64,000 nucleotides of DNA, from assembly GCA_036490515.1 (NCBI GenBank), contig DASXDU010000032.1, positions 186,001 through 250,000 on the forward strand, in the 5' to 3' direction. Position numbers and translations under genes: made by a program. This document shows, in pieces, positions 28,770 to 39,090 of this stretch. The first letter of the stretch is position 1. The number at the start of each line of letters is the position of its first letter. The stretch is from Palsa-1150 sp036490515 (GTDB taxonomy: Bacteria > Myxococcota_A > Polyangia > Polyangiales > Polyangiaceae). The notes beneath the pieces were generated by a model. That model was not told the DNA's origin and did no database searches. It worked only from the letters and a program-made list of their open reading frames with translations.

Positions 28770-30143
28770 TCACGTCGCGACGCGCGCCCGGATGCTCTGC
28801 CCGAGCGGCACCGCGACGCGCAGGAACTGGACGAGAGTCGCGACGGCGAGCGGGAGCGCGACGACGGCGACCACGAGCAAGAGCTCCGCCGGCACGCGGG
28901 TTAGGCCGAGGATCGCCAGGCAGAGGAGGCCCCCGGTGGACGCCGCGAGCACCGTGGTGGCGCGGGCGCGGGACACGAGCTCGCCGTGGCCGATGGCGCG
29001 GGCGATGTTGCCGAAGGCACGGAGGAGCGAGACGGCGGCGCCGACGCCGAGGACGCCCGAGAAGAAGGCGACGACGGGGAGGGCGTCCATCGCGAAGAAC
29101 GCGGCCGACACGCTCCCACCGAGGGCGTCCGCGGTGATGCCGGTCGAAACGAGGTCGAACACGAAGCCCATGCCCATGAAGCCGAGGGCGGCCAGCGCCG
29201 GGCCGCCTCCGTTCGACTCGGTGGGCGCGCGCGCGATGCGCCAGACGCCTGCGAACATGGCGAGGGTCGCGACCGCGGAGAGCGCCGCCACCACGATGAC
29301 GCCGTCACGCACCTGGCGCAGACCCCCGTAGCCCGACGCGCCGCTCGCACCCGCCAAGACGCCGTACCCGAGGAGGGCGCAGAAGACGCGCGCCCCCGCA
29401 GCGCCGAGGTAGAGGCCGATGCCGCCGGCGATCCCACCCCACGCGCGGGGCAGGGCATCGGTGGGAGGCGGGGCGAGGGCGGCTTCCTCGTCGGGGATGC
29501 GGCCCACGGCGATGCCCGCGGCGATCGCGGTCCCGACGAGGACCGCGCTCCCCGCGTAGTAAGCGCCCATCGAGACGGCGGAGAACACCTCCGACTTCCA
29601 GGCGTGCTCGCGGAGCACGACGGCGACGACGTGAACGACGACGCGAGCGCCCGCGAGGGTCAGGCCCGCGACGGCGACGTGGGACAGGGCTTGCATGCCC
29701 GCCCCGCGGGCGGCCCGCGCGATCCGCAGGCACGCGACGAAGAGCACCGCCGTCGCGGCGAGGTAGACGATCGTCGCGACGCCCGACGCGGCGGTCACGA
29801 AGTCGTCGACGAGGCGGCCGGAGCCCACCCAGCTCGAAAGGAGCACGCGCTCGCCGATGCTCAGGAGGAGCGTGACGCCCTCGAGGATGGCCGCCGCGAT
29901 CGCGAGCCCGCCTGCTCGTGCGCGGCGCGGGGCGCGTCCGATCGCGACGAGGGCCACGACGGTCGCGAGGGACATCGCGACGTCGGCGTACGTCAGGACG
30001 TGCAGGAGCGAGTCCGCGCGCGACCAGTCCTTGCTCGCCACGGCCTCGTCGATCACGTGCCGCTGCCACGCGTTCGCCGCGACGCCGGCCGCGGCGATCA
30101 GCGCGTAGGCGAAGAAGCCCACCCGGGAGACGCGCGCGGCCAT
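28770..30143 (-). CDS. Multi-pass integral membrane protein of unknown function
   Basis: The 457-residue protein has roughly 11-12 hydrophobic segments (for example VGFFAYALIAAAGVAANAW, VAMSLATVVALVAIG, LLVVAVVALPLAVATLVQFL). Short charged loops lie between them, and there is one longer polar loop near residue 240 (GRIPDEEAALAPPPTDALPRA). No transporter signature or catalytic motif is visible and no family is recognised. The ATG at 30143 begins a positively charged N-terminus typical of such proteins. Confidence 0.75.
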   Translation of the reverse strand: MAARVSRVGFFAYALIAAAGVAANAWQRHVIDEAVASKDWSRADSLLHVLTYADVAMSLATVVALVAIGRAPRRARAGGLAIAAAILEGVTLLLSIGERVLLSSWVGSGRLVDDFVTAASGVATIVYLAATAVLFVACLRIARAARGAGMQALSHVAVAGLTLAGARVVVHVVAVVLREHAWKSEVFSAVSMGAYYAGSAVLVGTAIAAGIAVGRIPDEEAALAPPPTDALPRAWGGIAGGIGLYLGAAGARVFCALLGYGVLAGASGASGYGGLRQVRDGVIVVAALSAVATLAMFAGVWRIARAPTESNGGGPALAALGFMGMGFVFDLVSTGITADALGGSVSAAFFAMDALPVVAFFSGVLGVGAAVSLLRAFGNIARAIGHGELVSRARATTVLAASTGGLLCLAILGLTRVPAELLLVVAVVALPLAVATLVQFLRVAVPLGQSIRARVAT

Positions 30144-30246
30144 CCGACCACCGTATACGAGGCGAGCGCATCCCACGTTCCCGCCGGCTCGCGGGCGTGC
30201 TCGTCCGCTCCCGGCAGATGGCACCAACAATGCAGTTCCCTCGACC

Positions 30247-30411
30247 ATGACGCGTTCCCGACCGCCGCGAACTCCCGACGAGCGAGCGGCGCGGCTCCTC
30301 CTCGAGCTCATCGCAGCTCTCCGGAGCACGCCGACCGCCTCGTCCCAGCGCACCCCCTCCACCCCCGTACGCACTCAGCCGCACCGGCAGCTCGACCCCT
30401 CGCTCAACTGA
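30247..30411 (+). CDS. Possible small protein, 54 residues
   Basis: ATG 30247 opens a frame ending in TGA at 30409-30411 inside the 326-base gap 30144-30469. The product is Arg/Pro/Ser-rich with one helix (ERAARLLLELIAALRSTPTA). It has no recognised family and no strong ribosome-binding site. It may be chance. Confidence 0.25.
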   Translation: MTRSRPPRTPDERAARLLLELIAALRSTPTASSQRTPSTPVRTQPHRQLDPSLN

Positions 30412-30469
30412 CACGCCGTCCGTCCGTGCCACGGCACGAAAGGATGCGGGCGACGCTCGGCGCGAGCGC

Positions 30470-31096
30470 TCAGACCCGGGCGAGAAGGCCGCGCTTCACC
30501 CCGGGCCACTCGGCCGCGAGGATGGAATAGAACGCGGTGTCCCGGACGCCCCCGTCGAACGCGGGCATGTGCGCGCGGAGCACGCCGTCGAACCTCGCGC
30601 CGAGCCGCTCGATGGCCGTCCGCGACCGCACGTTGCGCGCGTCCGTCTTGAGCATGACGCGCCGCACCTCCCACGCCTCGAAGGCGTGCGTCAGCATGAG
30701 GAGCTTCGCGTGCGTGTTGACCCGCGTCCGCTGCGCAGCCGCCGCGAGCCACGTGGACCCGATCTCGAGGGCGTCCGCGAACTCCGGCGAACGCTGGTGC
30801 GGGTTGCCTTCGCCCTGCCACTTCCAGCGCTCGATCGTCATGAAGCGCGTCGAGCCGACGACGCGTCCCTCCCGCGCGTCGCAGGTCACGAGGGGGATGC
30901 TGCCTCCCCGCTCCTGGTCCTCGAGCATCTTCGCCACGTACGCCGTCCACGCGGCGATCGAGTCGGGTACGAGCGTCAGACCGAAGGTCGTGCGATCGGC
31001 GCTGGCCGCCTCGTGCAGCGCGCCGATGTGCCCGGTGGCGAGCGGCTCGAGGCGAACGACGTCGTCGGCGAGGGTCACGGGGCGCGTCGGCAGCAT
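30470..31096 (-). CDS. GNAT-family N-acetyltransferase (RimJ/RimL type)
   Basis: The 208-residue protein has the RimJ/RimL acetyltransferase pattern: an N-terminal DVVRLEPLATGHIGALHEAA segment, VGSTRFMTIERWKWQG, and EIGSTWLAAAAQRTRVNTHA leading into the acetyl-CoA loop. The late MLKTDARNVRSRTAIERLGA is diagnostic of this subgroup. It transfers acetyl from acetyl-CoA to an amine; the substrate is unknown. The ATG at 31096 is preferred over a TTG two codons earlier. It is divergent from the glutathione peroxidase gene with only 36 bases between starts. Confidence 0.88.
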   Translation of the reverse strand: MLPTRPVTLADDVVRLEPLATGHIGALHEAASADRTTFGLTLVPDSIAAWTAYVAKMLEDQERGGSIPLVTCDAREGRVVGSTRFMTIERWKWQGEGNPHQRSPEFADALEIGSTWLAAAAQRTRVNTHAKLLMLTHAFEAWEVRRVMLKTDARNVRSRTAIERLGARFDGVLRAHMPAFDGGVRDTAFYSILAAEWPGVKRGLLARV

Positions 31097-31132
31097 TGCC
31101 AAAGCCTATGCCCTGCGGCATCCATGGTCGCC

Positions 31133-31627
31133 ATGCACAGCTCCATCCACGAGTTTCAGGCACAGACCATCGACGGCAAGGACAAGAGCCTCGGCGAGTA
31201 CAAGGGGCGCGTGGCGCTCATCGTCAACGTCGCGTCCGAGTGCGGGCTGACGCCGCAGTACGACGGCCTCGAGAAGCTCCACGAGGAGTACGCGGGCAAG
31301 GGGCTCTCCATCCTGGGCTTCCCGGCCAACGAGTTCGGCGCGCAGGAGCCGGGGTCGAACGAGCAGATCCAGACGTTCTGCAAGACGAAGTTCGGCGTGA
31401 AGTTCGACATGTTCGGCAAGGTGAAGGTGAAGGGCGACGGCATGCACCCGCTCTTCGCGTACCTCACCGGCAAGGACACGAACCCCGCGTTCGCCGGGGA
31501 CATCAAGTGGAACTTCAACAAGTTCCTCGTCGGCAAGAACGGCGAGGTGCTCGCGCGCTTCGAGCCGAAGGTGGAGCCCACGAGCCCCGAGGTGAAGCAG
31601 GCCATCGAGAAGGCGCTGGCGAGCTGA
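31133..31627 (+). CDS. Glutathione/thioredoxin peroxidase (GPx family, cysteine type)
   Basis: The 164-residue protein has the GPx fold. The catalytic cysteine lies in NVASECGLTPQY (C37, a Cys rather than selenocysteine), the active-site glutamine in GFPANEFGAQEPG and the tryptophan in IKWNFNKFLV. The length equals bacterial BtuE-type peroxidases, which reduce hydroperoxides with thioredoxin or glutathione. ATG codons at 31124 and 31133 are both possible. Confidence 0.93.
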   Translation: MHSSIHEFQAQTIDGKDKSLGEYKGRVALIVNVASECGLTPQYDGLEKLHEEYAGKGLSILGFPANEFGAQEPGSNEQIQTFCKTKFGVKFDMFGKVKVKGDGMHPLFAYLTGKDTNPAFAGDIKWNFNKFLVGKNGEVLARFEPKVEPTSPEVKQAIEKALAS

Positions 31628-31665
31628 GTTGAAGGGGCGGCGAGGCGCGACTACCCTCGCCGCCC

Positions 31666-32223
31666 ATGCGAGCTTTCTTGCGCGTGGGCGCCGCCGCGAT
31701 GGCGGTCGCCCTGCTCGGCGGGTGTGCATCGAGCACCGTGCCCCATCCGATCGTCGCGGCCGCTCCGCCCGCGAGCCCCGAGAGCCCCGCGCCGCCGGGC
31801 ATCCCGGCGCCCGGTGAGCCTTCCGCCGTGCCGGACACGCCCCCGCCCTCGGAGAACTCGCAGGAGACGCGGAGCCACGAGACCTCGCCGCACTACGAGC
31901 GGCAGATGAACCGCGTCTGGGGCTGGGTGTCGGTCGCGATCGGCACGGAGAGCCTCGGGCTCGCCGTGGCCACCTCCGTGATGATGCTCCACCAGAACGA
32001 CCTCCGGAAGCAGGACTGCACCGACAAGGTCTGCTCCGTGGCCGGCATCAACGCGAACAAGGAGATCGACAGCCTCGCGCCGTGGAACGTGGGCGCCTGG
32101 GTGCTCGCCGCGGCGGGGCTCGGCGTCGGGACGTTCCTTCTGCTCTCGAATCCGTCCGACAAGGAGCTCGGCGTCCAGGTCGGGGTGAGCCCGGGCGGCA
32201 TGCTCGTGCGGGGGGCGTTCTGA
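31666..32223 (+). CDS. Membrane-associated lipoprotein, 185 residues
   Basis: A signal with lipobox ALLGGC is followed by a Pro/Ala-rich linker. Two hydrophobic segments (WGWVSVAIGTESLGLAVATS and VGAWVLAAAGLGVGTFLLL) flank a small loop with two cysteines (KQDCTDKVCSVAG) that may form a disulfide. It ends 1 base before the next gene's ATG (stop at 32223, start at 32225), so the two form an operon. Function is unknown. Confidence 0.75.
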   Translation: MRAFLRVGAAAMAVALLGGCASSTVPHPIVAAAPPASPESPAPPGIPAPGEPSAVPDTPPPSENSQETRSHETSPHYERQMNRVWGWVSVAIGTESLGLAVATSVMMLHQNDLRKQDCTDKVCSVAGINANKEIDSLAPWNVGAWVLAAAGLGVGTFLLLSNPSDKELGVQVGVSPGGMLVRGAF

Positions 32224-32224
32224 G

Positions 32225-32710
32225 ATGAGCCCTCTCCGGCGTCTGTTCGCTGGCTTCGCCGTCATCGCGTCGGCGGCGCTCGCGGGGTGCATCCTCTTCA
32301 CCGGCGGGACGGGCGGATACGTGGTCGCGGAGGGCGGCACGAGCGCCGGCGGGAGCTGCAAGGTGGCGTCGGACTGCGCGGCAGGCCAGTTCTGCTGCTA
32401 CACGCTCGACGCGGGCATCCCCTCGCTCGCCTGCAGCAGCACCTGCGCTGCGGCCCAGCAAGCCTGCAGCGTGGCGAGCGACTGCGCGCCGCGCGGCGAC
32501 GGAGGATCGGGCGACGGCGAGGAGGGCGACGCCGGTGAGAAAGAGGGCGGGACCGGAGGTGGGGGGGGCGGCGGAGGAACCGGCGGAGGGGGAGGCGCCG
32601 GCTCCGGCGGTGGCACCACGTACGAGTGCATCCAGCAGACGTGCCCCGTCGAGGGCATCTCGTCCGTGAACGTCTCCACCTGCGGACCGATCTCGTTCTG
32701 CTCCCAGTGA
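32225..32710 (+). CDS. Cys-rich lipoprotein with poly-Gly linker
   Basis: The 161-residue protein has a lipobox (ALAGC) and paired cysteines (CKVASDCAAGQFCCY, CSSTCAAAQQACSVASDC). A Gly/Asp/Glu-rich linker with a run of glycines follows, then a short C-terminal Cys module (CIQQTCPVEG, CGPISFC). The Cys spacing resembles the Cys-rich modules of several other surface proteins in this window. It is likely disulfide-stabilised outside the cytoplasm. Confidence 0.78.
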   Translation: MSPLRRLFAGFAVIASAALAGCILFTGGTGGYVVAEGGTSAGGSCKVASDCAAGQFCCYTLDAGIPSLACSSTCAAAQQACSVASDCAPRGDGGSGDGEEGDAGEKEGGTGGGGGGGGTGGGGGAGSGGGTTYECIQQTCPVEGISSVNVSTCGPISFCSQ

Positions 32711-32754
32711 CCGCCCCGCCGCCGCGGCGCGGCCGAGGATGCTAGCTTCGCCCC

Positions 32755-34158
<1,404 letters not shown>

Positions 34159-34233
34159 CGGCGCACGCGCGTCAGCGCGTCTGGCCGGCACACGCCGTGA
34201 GGGGCGCGCACGAGAGCGCGAAGGCGAGCGAGA

Positions 34234-34739
34234 CTGCGCCACGCCTGTCCCTGCGGTGGTCAGGGCGATCAGCCACCATGGTGACCGCGTTTCCCTGCCT
34301 TGGTCGGCGCGCTCACGCACCATGATCATCGCGGGCCTGCACCTTGCTCATCTCCATCGCCCACCTTGCTGATCGCGCTCCTCCACCTCGGCCAGCGGGT
34401 TCACCCGGCATGGTCGGCGCCCTCCTCCTCCTTCGTGAGCGCATTCACCCGTCTTCATGGCCGCGCTTCCCCTCCTCGAAACGCGCGCCCACGCAATGTG
34501 GCCGGCCGGTCGCCCCGCCTCGGTGAGCCCGCCCATCCGCGTGCATCTCCGCGTCGACCCACGTTCTCCAGCACGCCGGGCTGCCTCGATCCTCGCGTTC
34601 ACTCACCAGGCCGAGCGCACTCACACGCGCTCCCGATCCCGCCCGTCCACTCTCCATCGCGAACGCGCCATGCTCGGGGAACCGGCCAGCCATCCTCCCG
34701 TCGCGTCCTCGTCCTGCTCGACGAGCGCTCCGATCCTCC
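34234..34739. repeat. 23-copy degenerate 22-bp tandem repeat array, non-coding
   Basis: From 34234 every 22 bases starts a new, diverged copy (34256, 34278, 34300 and so on to 34718). In the 22 copies from 34256, position 9 of the unit is C in 21. Positions 10-12 are mostly GCG, and C dominates positions 15, 19 and 22. The best-preserved units contain CGCGCTCACGCACC and CGCGCTCCTCCACC. Because 22 is not a multiple of 3, the array cannot encode a simple peptide repeat. It fills almost all of the gap between the SEC-C gene and the cyclophilin stop at 34744. Copies abut without spacers, unlike CRISPR. The remaining gap bases (34159-34233) show nothing. Confidence 0.8.
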
Positions 34740-34743
34740 CGCC

Positions 34744-35490
34744 CTACTGCGTGACGACCTTCGTCGACAGGATCTTGTCGAGCTTGGGGAAGTCCTTGTC
34801 GAGGTAGGCGTTTCCCTCCGCCTGGATCTTGCCCTGGTTGGGGCCCGTACCCTCGGGCGCGCCCTCGCCGTAGCCCTTGTAGAGCGCGTCGAGGACCTCC
34901 ATGCCCTTGACCACCTTGCCGAACGGCGCGAAGCCCGATTGATCGAGCCGCGGGTGGTTCGCGTACGCGACGAAGACCTGCGTCGTGCGCGAGTTGGGCT
35001 GGCCCGTCTGGGCGAACGACATGAAGCCGCGGAGGTTCGACTGCGTGACGCGGTCGTCAGGGATCGTCGCGTCCTCCCACTTCGCGTTCACCGCGGGGTT
35101 GCCGTTGATCCCGAACTGGACCATGAACCCGTCGATCGCGCGGAAGAACCGCGTGTCGTCGAAGAAGCCCATCTTCACGAGGTCGTAGAAGCGGTCGGCC
35201 CCGTGCGGCGCCCAGGCGCGGTGCACCTCGACGTCGAACTCGCCGCGCGTCGTCAGGAAGGCCGCGAGGTAGACCTCGGGAGCCTGCTCGGTGGCCTTCG
35301 CCGGATCGAGCTCCGCCGCCGCATGGCGGGTGGCCGGCTGCGCGACGACGGGAGCGGAAGGCGGCGGGGGAGGCGCGGAGGCGGAGGCCACGGGCGACGC
35401 CGAGTCCGCGGGCGTGAGCGGCACGGTCGGGCCGGAGCCGCACGCGGCCACGAGGAGAAGGGACACGAAGGCACCGAGGCGAAGCGTCAT
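34744..35490 (-). CDS. Cyclophilin-type peptidyl-prolyl isomerase lipoprotein
   Basis: The 248-residue protein has a lipobox (SLLLVAACG) and a Pro/Ala/Ser-rich linker. A cyclophilin domain follows at about residues 75-245: GEFDVEVHRAWAPHGADRFY, the active-site block FFRAIDGFMVQFGI, SFAQTGQPNSRTTQVFV and FAPFGKVVKGMEVLDAL. It catalyses proline isomerisation of exported proteins. The domain retains the Arg and Phe/Met/Gln residues of active cyclophilins. Its 3' end abuts the 22-bp repeat array. Confidence 0.92.
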   Translation of the reverse strand: MTLRLGAFVSLLLVAACGSGPTVPLTPADSASPVASASAPPPPPSAPVVAQPATRHAAAELDPAKATEQAPEVYLAAFLTTRGEFDVEVHRAWAPHGADRFYDLVKMGFFDDTRFFRAIDGFMVQFGINGNPAVNAKWEDATIPDDRVTQSNLRGFMSFAQTGQPNSRTTQVFVAYANHPRLDQSGFAPFGKVVKGMEVLDALYKGYGEGAPEGTGPNQGKIQAEGNAYLDKDFPKLDKILSTKVVTQ

Positions 35491-35527
35491 GGCCCCTCTT
35501 TAGCGCACCTGACGGCGGGCGCGCGCC

Positions 35528-36541
35528 TCACGGCGTGAGGAGCACCTTGCCGACGGCCTTGCGGTCGTGGATGAAGTGGTGCGCGGCCGGCGCCTCGTCG
35601 AAGGGGAACGTGCGGTCCACGTGGGGCGCGATCTGCCCGGCCTCGTACATCTCGAGGAGCGCCGCGAACTGCGGGCGCAGCAGATCCAGCCGGCCGAAGA
35701 GGTGCCCCATGTTCGTGCCCGACACCGTCTTGTTCTCGTCCATCAGCTTCATCGGGCTGATCTTCTTCACGCCCATCACCTGGGACGCGGCGTGGAGGAG
35801 GCTCCGCTTCTTGCCGGACGCCGCGGCGGAGAGGCCGAAGGCCACCAGGCGTCCGCACGGGGCGAGGAGCTCGAAGCCCGTCGTCCACGACTTGCCGCCC
35901 ACCGGATCGAGGATGAGGTCCACGCCCTTGTCGCCGACGACGGCGCGGACCGCGGCGGCGTAGTCCCCGCGCGAGTCGATGGGGTGGTGGACGCCCTGCG
36001 ACCGGAGGAAGTCGTGCTTGCCGGGCGACGCCGTGCCGAAGATCGTGCAGCCGCGCGTCTTCGCGATCTGGATCGCCGCGAGGCCCACGCCGCCGGCGGC
36101 CGAGTGAACGAGGATGCTCGACCCGGGCCGAACCGTGCCCGTGAAGAGCATCATGTTGTAGGCGGTCAGGTAGACGACGGGCAGCGCGGCCCCCTGCTCG
36201 AACGTCATCTTCTCGGGGATGCGGAACACCTGCTCCGCCGAGATGGACAGCGTGTCGGTGTACCCGCCGAAGCGCGGCATCCCGAAGACGCGATCGCCCT
36301 CGGCCAGGCCGGTGACGCCGGGGCCCACCTGATCGACGACGCCCGCGACCTCGTACCCGACGACGCACGGGATCTTCGGCGCGTCGGGGTAGAGGCCGAC
36401 GCGGGCCATGAGATCCGCGAAGTTGATGCCGGCCGCGCGCACCTTGATGCGCACCTCGCCCGCGCCCGCCGCAGGGTCCGGCTCCTCGCGCACCTGAAGG
36501 ACCTCGGGAGGCCCTGCCTTCGTGATCCAGACTCGCCGCAT
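35528..36541 (-). CDS. Quinone oxidoreductase-like zinc-independent medium-chain dehydrogenase
   Basis: The 337-residue protein has the MDR fold: a GroES-like N-terminal domain (EVRIKVRAAGINFADLMARV, IPCVVGYEVAGVVDQVGPG) and a Rossmann domain with the NADPH motif HSAAGGVGLAAIQIA. It lacks the Cys/His/Glu zinc ligands of alcohol dehydrogenases. This matches the QOR/VAT-1 branch, which reduces quinones or enones with NADPH. The ATG at 36541 directly precedes the conserved RRVWITKAGPPEVLQV. Confidence 0.92.
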   Translation of the reverse strand: MRRVWITKAGPPEVLQVREEPDPAAGAGEVRIKVRAAGINFADLMARVGLYPDAPKIPCVVGYEVAGVVDQVGPGVTGLAEGDRVFGMPRFGGYTDTLSISAEQVFRIPEKMTFEQGAALPVVYLTAYNMMLFTGTVRPGSSILVHSAAGGVGLAAIQIAKTRGCTIFGTASPGKHDFLRSQGVHHPIDSRGDYAAAVRAVVGDKGVDLILDPVGGKSWTTGFELLAPCGRLVAFGLSAAASGKKRSLLHAASQVMGVKKISPMKLMDENKTVSGTNMGHLFGRLDLLRPQFAALLEMYEAGQIAPHVDRTFPFDEAPAAHHFIHDRKAVGKVLLTP

Positions 36542-36611
36542 GGGACCTCCGATGCTCGCATACCGCGCCGCGTCGCTGCGAGAGGAGAGAAGGGAAAGCC
36601 GGGAGGCCGGA

Positions 36612-38498
36612 TCAGAGGTCGAGCTGCATCCCCACCTCGATGACCTGCTCGGGGGGGATGCTGAACCAGCTCGTCGGGCTCTTCGCGTTGCGCGAGAGGA
36701 ACGCGAAGAGGCCCTCCGAGAGGACGCCCATGTTGCCGCCGGCGCCGACCACGAACGTCTCGCGCCCGAGGAAGTACGTCGGCTCGGTGAGGTCCACCTT
36801 CAGGTGCGCCTTGGCCAGGATCGCCGGCACGTGCGGGCGCTCCATGAAGCCCGTGTGGATGATGACGCGCGTCGCGCCGTACCCGAGGTCCTCCACCGTC
36901 AGCCGGTCGGCGATCTCGACGTACGGCACGTGCTCCGTCGTCACGTTGAGGAGCACGAGGTGCTCGCGGAGCGTGCGGACACGCCGCGCCAGCATCGTGA
37001 GGACGGGCGGCGTGCAGTCCGGGTTCGACGCGAGGAAGATCGCCGTACCGGGCAGGCGCTGCACGGCCGGGTCGAGCCCCTTCAGGAAGTCGCCGATGGG
37101 CGGCGCGAGATGCGTGAGACGCGCCGCGAGCTCGGCGCGGCCGACGTGCCAGTCGACCATCACGAGGAAGACGCACGCGCCGACCGCGATCGGGATCCAG
37201 CCGCCGTCCATGAACTTGAGGAGGTTGGCCCCGAAGAAGGGCAGGTCGAACGAGAGGAAGAGCACCAGCGGGGGCAGCGCCTTCCACATGGGCCAGCCCC
37301 ACGTGCGCCGCGTCACCATGAAGTAGACGAAGCTCGTGATGCCCATCGTGCCGCTGACGGCGATGCCGTACGCCGCCGCGAGCCGCGACGACTCGCGGAA
37401 GACGAGCACCAGCGTCACGCACGCGATGCAGAGCGCCCAGTTCATCTCCGGGACGTAGATCTGGCCCTCGGTCTCGCGCGAGGTGTGGGTCACGGTCACG
37501 CGCGGGAAGTAGCCGAGGAGGATCGCCTGGTGCGTCAGCGAGAAGACGCCGGTGATGAGCGCCTGGGACGCGATGATGGTCGCCGCCGTCGAGAGCGCGA
37601 CGAGGCCGTACGTGGGCGCGCCCATCGGCACCATCGCGAAGAACGGGTTGGCGACCGCCGTCGGATCGCGCAGGACGAGCGCGCCCTGACCGAGGTAGCA
37701 GAGGATGAGCGCGGGAAAGACGAGCGCGAACCACGCGACGCGGATGGGGCGCGCGCCGAAGTGGCCCATGTCGGCGTAGAGGGCCTCGCCCCCGGTGACC
37801 GCGAGGACGACGACGCCAAGGATGGTCGCGCCGCGCAGGCCGTGTGCCTCGAAGTAGCGGACGGCCCAGACGGGGGACGCGGCCTCGAGGACGGCGGGGT
37901 GCTGCGCGACGTGCCAGGCGCCGAGCGCGCCGATGGTGAGAAACCAGAGCATCATGATCGGCCCGAAGACGACCCCCAGGCCGCCCGTCCCGCGGCGCTG
38001 CACGGAGAAGAGCGCCAGGAGAACGACGCACGTGAGGGGGACGACGGCGCTCTTGAAGCCGGGGGCCGCGAGCTCCACGCCCTCGAGCGCGCTGAGGACG
38101 CTGATCGCCGGCGTGATGATCCCGTCTCCGTAGAGGAGCGCGGCGCCCGCGACGACGAGGAGCGCCACGAAGCCGATGCGAGCCCCCTTCTTCTCGGGGA
38201 GGAGCGCGAGCAGCGCGAGGATGCCGCCCTCGCCGCGGTTGTGCGCGCGCATCACGAACGCCAGGTACTTCACCGTCACGACCATCATGAGCGCCCAGAC
38301 GACGAGCGAGCAGAACCCGAGGACGTCCGTCGCGTCGGTGTGGCCGCCGTTCTCGGCGATGCCGACCTGCAGCGTGTAGAGCGGGCTCGTGCCGATGTCG
38401 CCGAAGACGACCCCGAGGGCGCCGAGGGCGAGCGCGGGGAGGCTCCCCGTGGGCTTGTGCGCGGACGACACGACCGACGGGGGCGCGTTGCTCGGCAT
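36612..38498 (-). CDS. kup: Kup-type potassium transporter
   Basis: The 628-residue protein has the Kup signature near the N-terminus (GALGVVFGDIGTSPLYTLQ) and ~12 TM segments. They include LLYGDGIITPAISVLSALEG, TGGEALYADMGHFG and AVSGTMGITSFVYFM. A cytoplasmic C-terminal domain follows (LREHLVLLNVTTEHVPYV, YFLGRETFVVGAGGNMG). It performs H+-coupled K+ uptake. ATG 38498 gives the usual N-terminal length; in-frame upstream codons run into the divergent gene. It is divergent from the YceI-like gene, 64 bases apart. Confidence 0.95.
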   Translation of the reverse strand: MPSNAPPSVVSSAHKPTGSLPALALGALGVVFGDIGTSPLYTLQVGIAENGGHTDATDVLGFCSLVVWALMMVVTVKYLAFVMRAHNRGEGGILALLALLPEKKGARIGFVALLVVAGAALLYGDGIITPAISVLSALEGVELAAPGFKSAVVPLTCVVLLALFSVQRRGTGGLGVVFGPIMMLWFLTIGALGAWHVAQHPAVLEAASPVWAVRYFEAHGLRGATILGVVVLAVTGGEALYADMGHFGARPIRVAWFALVFPALILCYLGQGALVLRDPTAVANPFFAMVPMGAPTYGLVALSTAATIIASQALITGVFSLTHQAILLGYFPRVTVTHTSRETEGQIYVPEMNWALCIACVTLVLVFRESSRLAAAYGIAVSGTMGITSFVYFMVTRRTWGWPMWKALPPLVLFLSFDLPFFGANLLKFMDGGWIPIAVGACVFLVMVDWHVGRAELAARLTHLAPPIGDFLKGLDPAVQRLPGTAIFLASNPDCTPPVLTMLARRVRTLREHLVLLNVTTEHVPYVEIADRLTVEDLGYGATRVIIHTGFMERPHVPAILAKAHLKVDLTEPTYFLGRETFVVGAGGNMGVLSEGLFAFLSRNAKSPTSWFSIPPEQVIEVGMQLDL

Positions 38499-38562
38499 CG
38501 CACCGAGGAGTAGCAGCGCGGACGCGCCCGGGTCGAGCGGCGTGATAGCGTCGCCTGCGACG

Positions 38563-39090
38563 ATGCGGCTCGCGCTCTCGGCGGACTCGCGCGTGCTCGT
38601 GGACCTCCAGGCCACGGGCCTCCTGCGCGCCGTGGGGCACGACCCCACGCTCGTCGCGCACCCCCAGGAGGCGACCTTCGACACCGACGAAGAGGTGGCG
38701 CTCGTGTTCAGGGTTCGCGACGTCGAGCCGCCGGCGGACCTCTCCGCGTCCGACCGCGAGAAGATGACCGAGAACCTCCGCGGCAAGGATGTCCTCGACG
38801 CAGAGCGCCACCCCGAGCTCGCCGTGCGCGGCCGCTACGAGGGCACCCTCGAATCGGGGACCTTCGTCGCCGACGTCGCCGTACGTGGCCTCGCCCGTCG
38901 CATCCGCGTGCTGCTGCGTGCGTCGCCCACGGGCGACGGCTTCGACGTCACCGGGACGTGGGAGGGCACGCTCACCGATCTCGGCATCCGCCCCTTCAAG
39001 GCGCTCCTCGGTGCGCTCAAGCTCAAGGACTGGATCCGCCTGCGCGTCGAGGCGCGCGTGGGCGCCGTCAAAACTGCTTCGACGCCGTAG
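38563..39090 (+). CDS. YceI-like lipocalin-fold protein
   Basis: The 175-residue protein has the YceI pattern of alternating strands: RVLVDLQATGLLRAVGHDP, FRVRDVEPPADLSASDREKM and NLRGKDVLDAERHPELAVRG. VTGTWEGTLTDLGIRPFK and LKDWIRLRVEARV close it. YceI proteins bind isoprenoid-like ligands. Many have a signal peptide; this one starts MRLALSADSRVLVDL without a clear signal, so it may be cytoplasmic. Its last 23 bases overlap tail-to-tail with the TonB receptor gene on the other strand. Confidence 0.78.
   Translation: MRLALSADSRVLVDLQATGLLRAVGHDPTLVAHPQEATFDTDEEVALVFRVRDVEPPADLSASDREKMTENLRGKDVLDAERHPELAVRGRYEGTLESGTFVADVAVRGLARRIRVLLRASPTGDGFDVTGTWEGTLTDLGIRPFKALLGALKLKDWIRLRVEARVGAVKTASTP

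Noticed and set aside
30247..30411. 54-residue ORF as a confident gene
   Set aside because: No family and no ribosome-binding site; retained only as a low-confidence feature.
34234..34739. CRISPR array
   Set aside because: Repeats abut without spacers, are highly degenerate, and no cas gene is in the window.
34300..35538. Plus-strand open frame through the 22-bp array
   Set aside because: The frame passes through the array and then antisense to the cyclophilin gene. The 22-bp period changes frame each copy, so the peptide has no repeat, and no domain is visible.
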